A stretch of DNA of 64,000 bases from Streptomyces coeruleorubidus (GCF_008705135.1 NZ_CP023694.1:930001-994000), one strand, 5' to 3'; counted from the stretch's first letter, positions 52,188 to 61,064 are shown. Notes: a model not told the origin generated them from the letters alone. Made by a program: numbers and translations.

Positions 52188-52469
52188 TCAGGCACCTCCA
52201 CCCTTGGCCGTGCGGCCGAACTCCTCGTTCAGTACGGACAGTCGGCGCCAGTACTCGTCCTCGTCGATCTCGCCGGAAGCGAAGCGGTGGCCGAGTACGG
52301 CGATGGGCGAGTCGTTCTCGACCGTGGGCTGCCGCCAACCGCGGTGGCTGCGCCACACGGTGCGGCGCAGCAGTGCGATGCCGCCGCCGATGAGCAGGGC
52401 CCAGAGGACCGGGAAGAACAGGATCCACGGTCCGGGGCCGCTGTCGCCGAAGTGTGCCAGGGTCTGCAT
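52188..52469 (-). CDS. SHOCT domain membrane protein
   Basis: A 93-residue protein: one transmembrane segment (ILFFPVLWALLIGGGIALLR, residues 14-35), a basic stretch (RRTVWRSHRGWRQ), then a C-terminal SHOCT domain (VLGHRFASGEIDEDEYWRRL, SVLNEEFG). The ATG at 52469 has GAGGAGTGGG upstream. It is divergent from the TetR gene. SHOCT domains are usually regulatory or oligomerisation tags; the role here is unknown. Confidence 0.75.
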   Translation of the reverse strand: MQTLAHFGDSGPGPWILFFPVLWALLIGGGIALLRRTVWRSHRGWRQPTVENDSPIAVLGHRFASGEIDEDEYWRRLSVLNEEFGRTAKGGGA

Positions 52470-52603
52470 GTCGTCCCACTCCTCGATCGCCGTGCCGGAT
52501 GTCTGTGCGTCGCTTTCGAGAGTCGCCCCACGAGGGGCCCCCGGTCGTCGTACGTCCAGCGACACTGCGCCTACGCCCTGAGGGGTAGGCGCCGGGTCGA
52601 TTT

Positions 52604-52628
52604 CTGTAACTACTGGTATGTACAGTAG
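52604..52628. promoter_or_regulatory. TetR operator candidate at the TetR start
   Basis: CTACTG (52610-52615) and CAGTAG (52623-52628) form an inverted repeat; CTGTA (52604-52608) and TACAG (52621-52625) form an overlapping one. The site covers the region just upstream of the TetR ATG at 52633, fitting autorepression of the TetR operon. Confidence 0.5.
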
Positions 52629-52632
52629 GTGC

Positions 52633-53196
52633 ATGAGCACCTCGGAACGGCTGATCGAGTCCACCCGCGAGCTGCTGTGGGAGCGCGGTTACGTGGGCAC
52701 GAGCCCCAAGGCGATCCTGGAACGCGCCGGCGCCGGGCAGGGCAGCATGTACCACCACTTCAAGGGCAAGCCCGACCTCGCGCTGGCCGCGATCCGGCGG
52801 ACCGCCGAGGAGATGCGGGCTGTCGCCGCCGGAGTGCTCGACGGGCCGGGAACGCCGTACGAGCGCATCGAGGCGTATCTGCGCCGCGAGCGGGATGTGC
52901 TGCGGGGCTGCCCGATCGGCCGGCTGACCATGGACCCGGACGTGATCGCCAGCGCCGAGCTGCGCGCCCCGGTCGACGAGACGCTCGACTGGATCCGCGA
53001 GCGGATCGCCGGGATCGTCGAAGAGGGCAAGGAGCAGGGCCAGTTCGCGCCCTCGCTGGACGGCGAGGAGATCGCCGCGGCGGTCGTCGCGACGGTCCAG
53101 GGCGGTTACGTCCTCGCCCGCGCCTCCGGCTCCCCCGCCGCGTTCGACACGGGTGTGCGGGGCCTGCTGTCGCTGCTGGCACCCCGCCCCGCCTGA
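52633..53196 (+). CDS. TetR family transcriptional regulator
   Basis: A 187-residue TetR protein: LIESTRELLWERGYVGTSPK, AGAGQGSMYHHFKGKPDLAL (residues 5-52), and a C-terminal domain containing GQFAPSLDGEEIAAAVVATV. ATG 52633 overlaps the operator region; ATG 52618 would start inside the inverted repeat. It is the first gene of a three-gene run with DUF4865 and phosphotriesterase-like genes. Confidence 0.85.
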   Translation: MSTSERLIESTRELLWERGYVGTSPKAILERAGAGQGSMYHHFKGKPDLALAAIRRTAEEMRAVAAGVLDGPGTPYERIEAYLRRERDVLRGCPIGRLTMDPDVIASAELRAPVDETLDWIRERIAGIVEEGKEQGQFAPSLDGEEIAAAVVATVQGGYVLARASGSPAAFDTGVRGLLSLLAPRPA

Positions 53197-53206
53197 GGAG
53201 ACCTGA

Positions 53207-53785
53207 ATGCACGCCATGCAGTACGAGCTCACTCTGCCCGCCGATTACGACATGGGCGTCATCCGCGACCGTGTCGCCCGCTTGGGGCATCTGCTCGACG
53301 ACTGGGACGGGCTCGGCGTCAAGGCCTACCTGATACGCGAGCGCGGTCTGCGCGGCTCGCCGGTCGACCAGTACGCGCCCTTCTACCTGTGGAACACCGT
53401 CGAAGGCATGAACGCCTTCCTCTGGGGCGGCGGGTTCCAGGGGCTCAGCGACGACTTCGGGCGGCCGTCCGTACGGCAGTGGACGGGGCTCGCGTACGAG
53501 GAAGGGGGCGGTTCGCACGCGCGGTTCGCGGTACGGCGGCGCCAACCCGTCCCAGCTTCGGGGCGGTTGGCCGAGGCTGTGGGGGACGCGGTGCGGGAGG
53601 CCCGGCGGCTGGCGGCGGAGGACGGGGCCGTGCTCGCCGCGGCCGCCGTCGACACGAGCCGCTGGGAGCTGGTGCACTTCTCCCTCTGGGAACACGACAC
53701 CCCCAAGGCCGACGGCGACGTGTTCGAGGTGCTGCACCTGTCGGCACCGGGCCTGGACCGGCTGCCCCGGGGGCGGCGGTGGTGA
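53207..53785 (+). CDS. DUF4865 family protein
   Basis: A 192-residue protein matching DUF4865: MHAMQYELTLPADYDMGVIR, the strongly aromatic PVDQYAPFYLWNTVEGMNAF, LWGGGFQGLSDDFGRPSVRQ. The ferredoxin-like (Dabb/monooxygenase-like) fold is likely. AGGAGACCTGA precedes ATG 53207. Its last codons overlap the next gene's GTG start (GTGA), so the two are translationally coupled. The function is unknown; such proteins often follow a TetR gene. Confidence 0.75.
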   Translation: MHAMQYELTLPADYDMGVIRDRVARLGHLLDDWDGLGVKAYLIRERGLRGSPVDQYAPFYLWNTVEGMNAFLWGGGFQGLSDDFGRPSVRQWTGLAYEEGGGSHARFAVRRRQPVPASGRLAEAVGDAVREARRLAAEDGAVLAAAAVDTSRWELVHFSLWEHDTPKADGDVFEVLHLSAPGLDRLPRGRRW

Positions 53786-54690
53786 GCGCGGTCCGCACGG
53801 TGCTGGGGGACGTGCCGCCCGGGGAGCTGGGCGTGTGCGACGCCCACGACCACCTGTTCTTCGGCAGTCCCCGACTGCCCGGCCAGGAGCTGCGCAGCGT
53901 GGCGGCGGCACGGGCGGAACTGGTCGCGTTCCGGGAGCAGGGCGGTGGTGCCGTGGTGCAGTGGACGCCGTACGGGCTCGGGCGGCGGGCCGCCGATCTG
54001 CCGCCGCTGTCCCGGGAGACCGGGGTGCACGTGGTCGCGGCGACGGGGCTGCACCAGGCCGTCCACTACGACGAGGACACGCTCGCGGGGCTGCGGGGCC
54101 GGCTCGCCGACGTCTTCGTCTCGGAACTCACGGAGGGTATCGGGGCGTCGGGGGTGCGGGCGGGGCTCGTCAAGGTCGCGGGCGGTTTCCACGCCCTGGA
54201 CGCGCACGCCCGCTGGACCATGACGGCGGCGGCCGAGGCGCATCACGCCACGGGCGCGACCGTCGCCGTGCATCTGGAGCTGGGCACCGGGGCGCTGGAC
54301 GTACTGGACCTGCTGTGCGGGGAGTTGGGGGTGCCGCCGCATCGCGTGGTGCTCGGGCACCTCAACCGCTCCCCCGATCTCGTGGTGCACCGGCAGGCCG
54401 CCGAGTCCGGGTGTTATCTGGCCTTTGACGGTCCGTCACACGCCCACCACGCCACCGACTGGCGGATGCCGGACGCCGTACGGGCCCTCGCCGACGCCGG
54501 GTTCGGCGACCGGCTGCTGCTGGGCGCGGACACCACGACGGCCGCCGCCCGCTCGGTGGGCGGCGGTCCAGGGATGCCGTATCTGCTGCGCCGGGTGCGC
54601 CCCCGGCTCGTCCACGCGGTGGGCGAGGACCTGGTGGGGCGCATCCTCAGGGAGAACCCGGGCCGGGCGTTCGCCGTGCGGTGGCGCTGA
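53782..54690 (+). CDS. Phosphotriesterase-like metal-dependent hydrolase
   Basis: A 302-residue amidohydrolase of the phosphotriesterase-homology family. All metal ligands are present: the HxH in VCDAHDHLFF (near residue 22), a carbamylatable Lys in RAGLVKVAGGFHALD (near 133), His in VAVHLELGTGALDVL, His in VLGHLNRSPDLV, and Asp in RLLLGADTTT. It likely hydrolyses a lactone or carboxylic ester rather than a phosphotriester. GTG start 53782 overlaps the DUF4865 stop (GTGA). Confidence 0.82.
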   Translation: MSAVRTVLGDVPPGELGVCDAHDHLFFGSPRLPGQELRSVAAARAELVAFREQGGGAVVQWTPYGLGRRAADLPPLSRETGVHVVAATGLHQAVHYDEDTLAGLRGRLADVFVSELTEGIGASGVRAGLVKVAGGFHALDAHARWTMTAAAEAHHATGATVAVHLELGTGALDVLDLLCGELGVPPHRVVLGHLNRSPDLVVHRQAAESGCYLAFDGPSHAHHATDWRMPDAVRALADAGFGDRLLLGADTTTAAARSVGGGPGMPYLLRRVRPRLVHAVGEDLVGRILRENPGRAFAVRWR

Positions 54691-54708
54691 CGGCGTCGCC
54701 GGCCGGTC

Positions 54709-55131
54709 TCAGCCCGCGGCCTGGTCGTTGTCCTTCATCTCGCCCCATCCGTGCCAGCGGTCGACCTCGATCCAGGCGCTGACCCGGGGCCGGACGCGGT
54801 TCGGGTAAGGCCGGCCGCCGTAGTGCCGGGAGAGCAGGTCGATGTCGGTCAGGTCCTTGTCGTCGTACATCTCGGTGACGCGGCCGATGAGGGTGACGTG
54901 GGTGTACCAGTTGTCGTCGGCGAGAACGGTGAGGGTCACGCGCGGGTCGCGGCGCAGGTGCTTCAGGCGGACCCGGCCCTCGTCGAGGTTGATCAGCACC
55001 CGGCCGTCCTTCCACAGGTACCAGGTGGCGGTGGAGACCGGTGTGCCGTCGGAGCGGAGCGTGGCCATGACGCATGGGTTGGGCCGGCTCAGCAGGGCGT
55101 CGGCCTCGGGCGGCAGCGGCGGCTTGGACAT
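54709..55131 (-). CDS. PPOX-class F420-dependent-type protein
   Basis: A 140-residue split-beta-barrel flavin/F420-binding protein of the PPOX class: PNPCVMATLRSDGTPVSTAT, WYLWKDGRVLINLDEGRVRL, KHLRRDPRVTLTVLADDNWY. The family uses F420 or FMN to reduce small molecules or binds biliverdin. It is convergent with the phosphotriesterase-like gene. The substrate is unknown. Confidence 0.8.
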   Translation of the reverse strand: MSKPPLPPEADALLSRPNPCVMATLRSDGTPVSTATWYLWKDGRVLINLDEGRVRLKHLRRDPRVTLTVLADDNWYTHVTLIGRVTEMYDDKDLTDIDLLSRHYGGRPYPNRVRPRVSAWIEVDRWHGWGEMKDNDQAAG

Positions 55132-55149
55132 GGGGAACCTCCAGGGTGA

Positions 55150-56040
55150 TCAGGCGGACGGGTTGTCGTCGAAACTCGCGAAGTAGGCGGCGGCCATGTC
55201 CTCGTCGCCGTGGCCCTGGGCTGCGGCACGCTCCATGCGGGCGGCGGCGGCTTCGGCCACGTCCAGGCGGACGCCGTGGCTCGCACCGGCCTCGACGATG
55301 AGGCGGGCGTCCTTGGCCGCGGTGGTCACCGCGAACTGGGGCGGGGTGAGCCGGTGTTCGAGGATCATGCCGGACTTGGCGTGCAGATAGCCCATGTCGA
55401 GCGGGCCGCCGGCGATGAGGTCGAGGAAACCGTGCGGGTCGACGTCGAGGGCCTTCGCCAGCGCCAGGGCCTCACCGGCGGCGGCCGTGGCGGCGAGGAC
55501 CCAGCTGTTGGCGACCAGCTTCAGCCGGGTGCCGCCGCCGGCCGCGCCGTCCTCGCCGGCCCACACGGTACGGGCGCCGACCGCGTCGAAGACCGGCGTC
55601 ACCGTGTCCCGGCCCTCGACGGGGCCGGCGGCGAGCACGGTCAGCTGCCCGGCCTCGGCGGGCTGGCGGGTGCCCAGGACGGGGGCGTCGTAGAAGACCA
55701 GGCCGTGCTCGCGGGCGAAGGCGGCGAGGTCGCCGATGGCCTCGACGCCGGCGGTCGTGGACTGCACCCACGCGGCGCCGGGGCGCAGTCCGGGCGCGGC
55801 CTGGCGCATCGTGTCCAGGGCGGCGGGGCCGTCGTGGAGCATGGTCAGGACGACGTCGCTGCCCCGGACCGCCTGCGCGGGGGTGTCGGCGATGTGCACG
55901 CCCTCGGCGGCCAGCGGCTCGGCCTTGGCACGGGTGCGGTTCCAGGCGTGGACGGTGTGCCCGGCGCGTGCCAGGTTGCGGGCCATCGCGGCGCCCATGA
56001 TGCCGGTGCCCAGGACGCTCACGGTGAGCTTGTCGGTCAT
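55150..56040 (-). CDS. 3-hydroxyisobutyrate dehydrogenase-like oxidoreductase
   Basis: A 296-residue beta-hydroxyacid dehydrogenase: LTVSVLGTGIMGAAMARNLA (cofactor), VLTMLHDGPAALDTMRQA, the substrate-binding FYDAPVLGTRQPAEAGQLTV, and the catalytic lysine GTRLKLVANSWVLAATAAAG. ATG 56040 is chosen because GGAAG lies 9 nt upstream; ATG 56049 sits on the same ribosome site. It reduces or oxidises a 3-hydroxy acid with NAD(P). It lies 18 nt upstream of the PPOX gene on the same strand. Confidence 0.83.
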   Translation of the reverse strand: MTDKLTVSVLGTGIMGAAMARNLARAGHTVHAWNRTRAKAEPLAAEGVHIADTPAQAVRGSDVVLTMLHDGPAALDTMRQAAPGLRPGAAWVQSTTAGVEAIGDLAAFAREHGLVFYDAPVLGTRQPAEAGQLTVLAAGPVEGRDTVTPVFDAVGARTVWAGEDGAAGGGTRLKLVANSWVLAATAAAGEALALAKALDVDPHGFLDLIAGGPLDMGYLHAKSGMILEHRLTPPQFAVTTAAKDARLIVEAGASHGVRLDVAEAAAARMERAAAQGHGDEDMAAAYFASFDDNPSA

Positions 56041-56299
56041 GACGTCCATCTTCCTCGTTCGTACGGTGCGGGCGTGCCGCCTGCGGTCCAGCCTGCCCGC
56101 TCAGGCGCGAGCCTTCCCGGAAGCGGCGCGGACAAGCCCGTCGAGCCGTGCCGAATGGCCGTTGAGCACGAGGTGGGACGGGAGCCGGAGGAGACCGTGC
56201 TGTTCACGCGGCTGCCGCGGGCGTGCAGCCGACCTGGCCGGCACGGCCTCGCCGCTCGGGTCTCCCCTCGTAGGCGCATGCGGTGACCGGGTGACCGGC

Positions 56300-57772
56300 T
56301 CAGGTCACCGAGATGTCCACGGACGGCCGCAGCTTCGCCGCCGCGGCCAGGGCCTCGTGCACGGGGTGGGCGGCGAAGGCCGCGAGCAGAGTCACGTCCG
56401 CCGGGTGGTCGGCGGCGGGGTAGGCGATCTGCTCGTAGGCGGCATGGAAGCGCGGGCCCCAGCGGCGGGCGCCGAGGCGGGCCGTGCGGGAGCAGTTGTC
56501 GACCATGTACGCCACGTCCCGGGCGTGCATGTACGGCAGCAGCGAGTCGACGGCCTCGATGACGGACTCGTTGACGATCTCCGACCAGGGGTGCCCGCGC
56601 TCGGTGAACTCGTCGATCTGGGCGGTCATGGTGGCGACGAACACGCCTGCGGTGAACGGGTCGACGGGCAGCTCGCGGGTGCCGCGCCGGGCCCGCGCCC
56701 GGTCGCTCACCGACCACATCGGGGATCCCCCGATCCGGCTCATCGGACGTGCGCCGATCCGTCGTTCCGCGAGGATCACGCTGCGCAGTTCGGTGCCGTC
56801 GGCGACCTCGTCGTAGATCTCCTCGACGATCTCGCGCGCCGGGGCGTAGGCGGCCGTGTACGCCCGGTCGAAGACGTCCCGGCCCTCCCGGTCGAGGCTC
56901 TCGCGCACGGCCCGCAGCCCGGCCCGCGAGATGGTGCGGGCGATCGGGCCGGTGACGTTCTCGCAGGACCGTTCGTACGCCGTCACCTCGTCGTCGCCGG
57001 CGAGGCGGTAGCGGGTGTACAGACTCTCGACGATGCCGTGGACGGCCCCGAGCAGGACGGCGCGTTCGCCGACGATGTCCGAGCGGTACTCGCTGTCGAG
57101 CGTGGTGCGGAACGTGTAGGGGGAGCCGAGCGCCACCGACCAGCCGAGCGCGAGGTCGACGGCCCGTCCGTCGGGGTCCGCGTGCACGGCGAAACTGCTG
57201 TTGATCCCGGCGCCGTTGACGTGCGCGCCCTGCTCGTAGAGCCGCCGCACGGAGTCGCCCATGCCCTTGGGACACACGGCGATCACCCCGTGGCCCGGCG
57301 GGAACTCGCCGCCCGTTTCCCACAGATGGCCGAGCAGGAAGCCGTGCGAGAGGCCGATGACGGCGCCGGGCTCAAGGGCCGCGAAGATCTCCTCGTGATG
57401 GGCCGCGAGCGCGTGGTCGGCGATCAGCAGGATCACCAGGTCGCTCTCTCCCGCCACCGCGAGCCAGTCGCCGAGCGTGCCGTCGTCCTCGGTGAAGCCG
57501 TGGGCGCGGGCGTCGGCGCGGGAGCCGGAGCCGGGGCGCAGTCCGACGGCCACCCGGATGTCCGTGCCGGCGAGGGAGTCGCGCAGGTTGAGGGCCTGCG
57601 CCCGCCCCTGGGGGCCCCAGCCGATGACGCCGATCCGCCGGACACCGGCGAAGGCCTGCGGGAGCAGCGGGAAGAGGTGCCGTCCGCCGCGCAGGACGGT
57701 CTCGGTGCCGCCGGGCACGTCCATGGTGTCGAGGGGGAAGACGCGGGAGGTGTACGTGGTCGTCGAGGTCAT
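56300..57772 (-). CDS. ilvC: Ketol-acid reductoisomerase, plant-like class II (long form)
   Basis: A 490-residue KARI for isoleucine/valine synthesis. It starts VFPLDTMDVPGGTETVLRGG, then RHLFPLLP and IGVIGWGPQGRAQALNLRDS (NADPH site), GLSHGFLLGHL, VIAVCPKGMGDSVRRLYEQG, NGAGINSSFAVHADPDGRAV, and ends PVHEALAAAAKLRPSVDISV. Bacterial Actinobacteria normally carry the short class I form of about 330-340 residues; this long one reads like the plant chloroplast enzyme. It is divergent from an IlvY-type activator, with matching operators between. ATG 57772 has no ribosome site and may be leaderless. Confidence 0.85.
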   Translation of the reverse strand: MTSTTTYTSRVFPLDTMDVPGGTETVLRGGRHLFPLLPQAFAGVRRIGVIGWGPQGRAQALNLRDSLAGTDIRVAVGLRPGSGSRADARAHGFTEDDGTLGDWLAVAGESDLVILLIADHALAAHHEEIFAALEPGAVIGLSHGFLLGHLWETGGEFPPGHGVIAVCPKGMGDSVRRLYEQGAHVNGAGINSSFAVHADPDGRAVDLALGWSVALGSPYTFRTTLDSEYRSDIVGERAVLLGAVHGIVESLYTRYRLAGDDEVTAYERSCENVTGPIARTISRAGLRAVRESLDREGRDVFDRAYTAAYAPAREIVEEIYDEVADGTELRSVILAERRIGARPMSRIGGSPMWSVSDRARARRGTRELPVDPFTAGVFVATMTAQIDEFTERGHPWSEIVNESVIEAVDSLLPYMHARDVAYMVDNCSRTARLGARRWGPRFHAAYEQIAYPAADHPADVTLLAAFAAHPVHEALAAAAKLRPSVDISVT

Positions 57773-57798
57773 GGTCGAGTTGTAGGCTCGGCCGGAGC

Positions 57799-57815
57799 GT
57801 TGCGGCAAGCGCAAC
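57799..57815. promoter_or_regulatory. IlvY-type operator, TTGC half-sites
   Basis: GTTGCG (57799-57804) and CGCAAC (57810-57815) form a perfect inverted repeat fitting the LysR T-N11-A rule. Another half-site GTTGC lies at 57830-57834. The site is in the 83-nt gap between the divergent ilvC and ilvY genes, as in the classical ilvY/ilvC arrangement, where acetohydroxy acids trigger ilvC. Confidence 0.6.
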
Positions 57816-57855
57816 TTGTGCAGCGCCCTGTTGCATCGAATGAAAGGCGCAGGCC

Positions 57856-58731
57856 GTGCGGGACGATCACCGGGAGCTGCGGCTGTTCCTGCACCTGGCG
57901 CAGACGCTCAACTTCGGCCGGACGAGCCTGGACTGTCACGTCAGCCCGGCGACGCTGACCCGGACCGTGCAGCGGCTGGAGGCGGACCTCGGGCACCGGC
58001 TGTTCGACCGGGGGCCGCGCGGGGTGTCGCTGACGGCGGAGGGGCACCGCTTCCGCGAGTACGCCGTACGGGCCCTGGAGCTGTGGCGCGCCTACCGCGA
58101 GGAGCACCCCGACCCGGCCGAACTCACCGGCCGCCTCGCCCTGTTCGCCACGGTGACGGCGTGCCAGGCGCTGCTGCCGGACCTGCTGGCGCCCTTCCGC
58201 ACCGCGCATCCCCAGGTCCGGCTCGATCTGCGTACGGGTGACGCGGCGGCCGCCCTGGCCCGGCTGGACGAGGGGGAGGTCGACGCGGCCGTGGCGGGGA
58301 TCCCGCCGAGGCTGCCGGAGGCGCTGGCGAGCCGGACGGTCGCGGTGACCGAGCTTGTCCTGGTCACGGCCCGGGACCGGCCGGATCCGGGGCTCGACGG
58401 GCCTTTCGTCCTCCCTCACCGCGGGCTGGTCCGCGATGCCGCCGACCGCTGGTTCCGCGCCCGGGGCGCGGCACCCGACGTGGCCTGTGAACCGGACGGC
58501 CACGAGGGGCTGCTCACGCTGGTCGCGCTGGGGTGCGGCACGGGCGTGGTGCCGCGCCTGGTGCTGGACAACAGCGCGGTGCGGGAGCGGCTGGCGGTGG
58601 TGCCGGCGGATCCGGCGCCGGAGCCGTTCCCGATCGGGCTGTGCGTCCGGCGGGCCGATCTGCGGCGGCCGCTGGTGGCGGCGCTGTGGAGTCTGGCCGG
58701 CCCGGGTGCGCGCCCCGAGTGGCCTGGGTGA
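57856..58731 (+). CDS. ilvY: IlvY-type LysR family regulator
   Basis: A 291-residue LysR protein whose sequence follows E. coli IlvY: ELRLFLHLAQTLNFGRTSLD, HVSPATLTRTVQRLEADLGH (HTH), GRLALFATVTACQALLPDLL, VDAAVAGIPPRLPEALASRT, and EGLLTLVALGCGTGVVPRLV. It should activate the divergent ilvC in response to acetolactate or acetohydroxybutyrate. GTG 57856 follows AAAGGCGCAGGCC. The gene pair probably moved as a unit from another lineage. Confidence 0.82.
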   Translation: MRDDHRELRLFLHLAQTLNFGRTSLDCHVSPATLTRTVQRLEADLGHRLFDRGPRGVSLTAEGHRFREYAVRALELWRAYREEHPDPAELTGRLALFATVTACQALLPDLLAPFRTAHPQVRLDLRTGDAAAALARLDEGEVDAAVAGIPPRLPEALASRTVAVTELVLVTARDRPDPGLDGPFVLPHRGLVRDAADRWFRARGAAPDVACEPDGHEGLLTLVALGCGTGVVPRLVLDNSAVRERLAVVPADPAPEPFPIGLCVRRADLRRPLVAALWSLAGPGARPEWPG

Positions 58732-58907
58732 GCGGCCGCGGGTGGCTCAGCGGTTGGGTCTGGATCACCGGGCGGACCAGACGGATTCCACCCTTCAACC
58801 GTGCTCCGGTCGCCTTGCCGCGGGCCTCGCCGCGGCAGGCGAGGATCATCAGCCCCTCGTGGCGGAGTTGCTTGCCGGGGAAGGGCGTCGCCGGAGCCCA
58901 CGAACCG

Positions 58908-59666
58908 TCAGGCCGAGGAGCCGCTGTCGATGACCAGGTCGGCGCCGACCACCGCACCGGCCGCGGGCGAGGCGAGATAGAGCACCGCGGCCGCCACTTC
59001 TTCGGCCTCCGCGACCCGTCCGAGCGGGTTTTCCGTCTTCACCCGCTCGGCACGGTCGGCCTCGGTCTCGCCGGGCCGCAGCGACATGGGAGCGGCCGAT
59101 GCACCGGGGCTGACCGCGTTGATGCGGATGCCCTGGTGGATGTGGTCGAGAGCAGCGGCCCGGGTCAGCGCCGAGACCGCCGCCTTCGAGGCGATGTACG
59201 CGGCGGCGTTGGGGATCCGCAGGTGTGCGCCCAGGTTGGAGGAGATATTGACGATGGTGCCACCGCCGTTCTCCTTCATGTGCGCGATCTCGTGCTTCAT
59301 GGCCAGCCAGACCCCGGTGACATTGGTCCGCAGCACCGCGTCCCATTCCTCCTCGCTGACCTCTCCGACCGGCACGGTGCCGCGGAGTATCCCGGCGTTG
59401 TTGACCGCGATGTCCAGTCCGCCGAAGCGGGTGACGCTCTCGCATACGAGGTTCTGGAGCCGGCCGGAGTCGGTGACATCAGCGGTGACGGCGGCGGCCG
59501 TGCCGCCGGCGGCCTCAATGAGGCCGACCGTCTCGTCGAGGGGGGCCGCGGTGCGTCCCGCGACGACCACGGATGCGCCCTCGGCGGCGAATGCGAGCGC
59601 GATCGCGCGGCCGAGGCCGGAGCCCGCGCCGGTGACGAGGACGGTCTTGCCGGTGAAGCGGTTCAT
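58908..59666 (-). CDS. Short-chain dehydrogenase/reductase
   Basis: A 252-residue classical SDR: KTVLVTGAGSGLGRAIALAF, DIAVNNAGILRGTVPVGEVS, IVNISSNLGAHLRIPNAAAY, and the catalytic AAYIASKAAVSALTRAAALD with Tyr and Lys. The C-terminus is VVGADLVIDSGSSA. The substrate is unknown. It is followed on the same strand by the MFS gene, so they may be co-regulated by the TetR protein. Confidence 0.82.
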   Translation of the reverse strand: MNRFTGKTVLVTGAGSGLGRAIALAFAAEGASVVVAGRTAAPLDETVGLIEAAGGTAAAVTADVTDSGRLQNLVCESVTRFGGLDIAVNNAGILRGTVPVGEVSEEEWDAVLRTNVTGVWLAMKHEIAHMKENGGGTIVNISSNLGAHLRIPNAAAYIASKAAVSALTRAAALDHIHQGIRINAVSPGASAAPMSLRPGETEADRAERVKTENPLGRVAEAEEVAAAVLYLASPAAGAVVGADLVIDSGSSA

Positions 59667-59691
59667 TTCGGTGGCTCCCTTGAGCGATGGG

Positions 59692-61038
59692 TTACTTGGT
59701 GCGGTGGTTCAGGAGGGCGACTGAGGCGAGAGCGGCCCCTGTTGAGGCCAGGGAGGAGGCATCACTGCCGAGCGTGAGCAGGATCGCGAACAGGACGGTC
59801 GGACCGGATTCCATCGCGGTGTTCAGCACACTGCCCGCGAGTCCTGTCTGCTGCTTCGGCACGCCTTCGGTGGCGAGTACGGCGGCCCCTGCGAAGGAAG
59901 CCGCCGTGCCGACAGGCAACAGCACCAGACCCGGCAACAGTCCGTACCCGTATGAGATGTGCGCGTCGGTACCGGTCAGCGCGAGGAGGGCGAGCCCGGC
60001 CGCGCCGGTGCCGAGACCGGCGGCCGTGACGGTTCGGGCCCCGTACCGGCCGATGAGCGGTCCTGCCGCCCGGCCCGAGGCGATCAGCCCAACAGCGAAC
60101 GGTACGAACGCCGCCGAGGTCTGCAGCGGTGACCAGTCGCGCGCCTGCTGGAGGTGGAGCGAGAGGAGCACGAAGGTCATCGCGGTTCCGCAAGCGCTCA
60201 GTGCGATGGCGGCGAGAGCGAGGACCCGCCGCCGGTCGAGCAGGAAGCGGGGCGGCAGCAGCGGGTCGCGGGCGCGGTGCTGGGCGTACCAGAACACGGC
60301 CAGCAGCGCGGCCCCGCAGAGCAGCGGCACGAGCACGCCGACCGACGACCAGGGGTGGGTATCGGTGACGACGAGCCCGTAACTGGCGAGGGTTGTCCCG
60401 GCGGTGGCGAGCAGAGCACCCGGCAGGTCGAGAGTCCTGCCCCGGCTCGGCGTGGTGTCCGGCAGCAGCCGAGGCATGAGGGCGAGGGCTGCGAGGGCCA
60501 CCACGAGCGGTACGGCGAAGGTCCAACGCCAAGACAGCAGCGCTGAGATGACGCCGGAGAGCAGATTGCCCGCGGTCGCGCCGAGTACCGATAACCCGCC
60601 CCAGGTGGCCATCGCCCTGCCGTACGCGGGTGGGGAGGGGAAGACGGCGTGCAGCACGGCCATGGCGGCGGGCGCGATCAGAGCCGCCCCCGCGCCCTGC
60701 GCGAAGCGCGCTACGAGCAGCGTCCCCATGCCGGGGGCGAGCGGGGCTGCGGCCGAGGCGGCGGCGAAGAGGACCAGGCCTGTGGTGAGGGCACGCCGCC
60801 CGCCGTAGCGGTCAGCGAGGCGCCCGCCGAAGAGCAGCAGTCCGGCGAAGGTCAATCCGTAGGCGGCGCTGAGCAGGATCAAGTCGGCACGTTGCAGGCC
60901 GAATTCGCGCCCGATGGCGGGCAGCGGTACGGAGATCGAGGCAAGCGTGAAGATCAGCGTGGTCTGGACACTGCCGAGGAGGACGAAGGCGCATCGTTGC
61001 TGTATGGCAGCAACGCGGGCGGCGTCCGTGGCGGTCAT
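59692..61038 (-). CDS. MFS efflux transporter (DHA type)
   Basis: A 448-residue transporter with about 12-14 membrane segments: the motif-A loop GGRLADRYGGRRALTTGLVL, RFAQGAGAALIAPAAMAVLH, and PAIGREFGLQRADLILLSAA. The family exports drugs and toxic organics. ATG 61038 is preceded by GGGCGAGG; ATG 61068 lies inside the operator. It is divergent from nothing; its operator overlaps the -10 region and would silence it when the adjacent TetR is bound. Confidence 0.82.
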   Translation of the reverse strand: MTATDAARVAAIQQRCAFVLLGSVQTTLIFTLASISVPLPAIGREFGLQRADLILLSAAYGLTFAGLLLFGGRLADRYGGRRALTTGLVLFAAASAAAPLAPGMGTLLVARFAQGAGAALIAPAAMAVLHAVFPSPPAYGRAMATWGGLSVLGATAGNLLSGVISALLSWRWTFAVPLVVALAALALMPRLLPDTTPSRGRTLDLPGALLATAGTTLASYGLVVTDTHPWSSVGVLVPLLCGAALLAVFWYAQHRARDPLLPPRFLLDRRRVLALAAIALSACGTAMTFVLLSLHLQQARDWSPLQTSAAFVPFAVGLIASGRAAGPLIGRYGARTVTAAGLGTGAAGLALLALTGTDAHISYGYGLLPGLVLLPVGTAASFAGAAVLATEGVPKQQTGLAGSVLNTAMESGPTVLFAILLTLGSDASSLASTGAALASVALLNHRTK

Positions 61039-61054
61039 ACCTCGCCCTTTCTTG

Positions 61055-61064
61055 ACCGATCGGT
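61055..61064. promoter_or_regulatory. Operator for the neighbouring TetR, at the MFS promoter
   Basis: ACCGATCGGT is a perfect 10-bp palindrome within TTGACCGATCGGTTCA. It resembles LmrA/YxaF-type sites and a second, degenerate match (GAACGATCAGTCAA) occurs at the TetR promoter (61725-61737). It lies 16 nt upstream of the MFS start. Confidence 0.55.
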
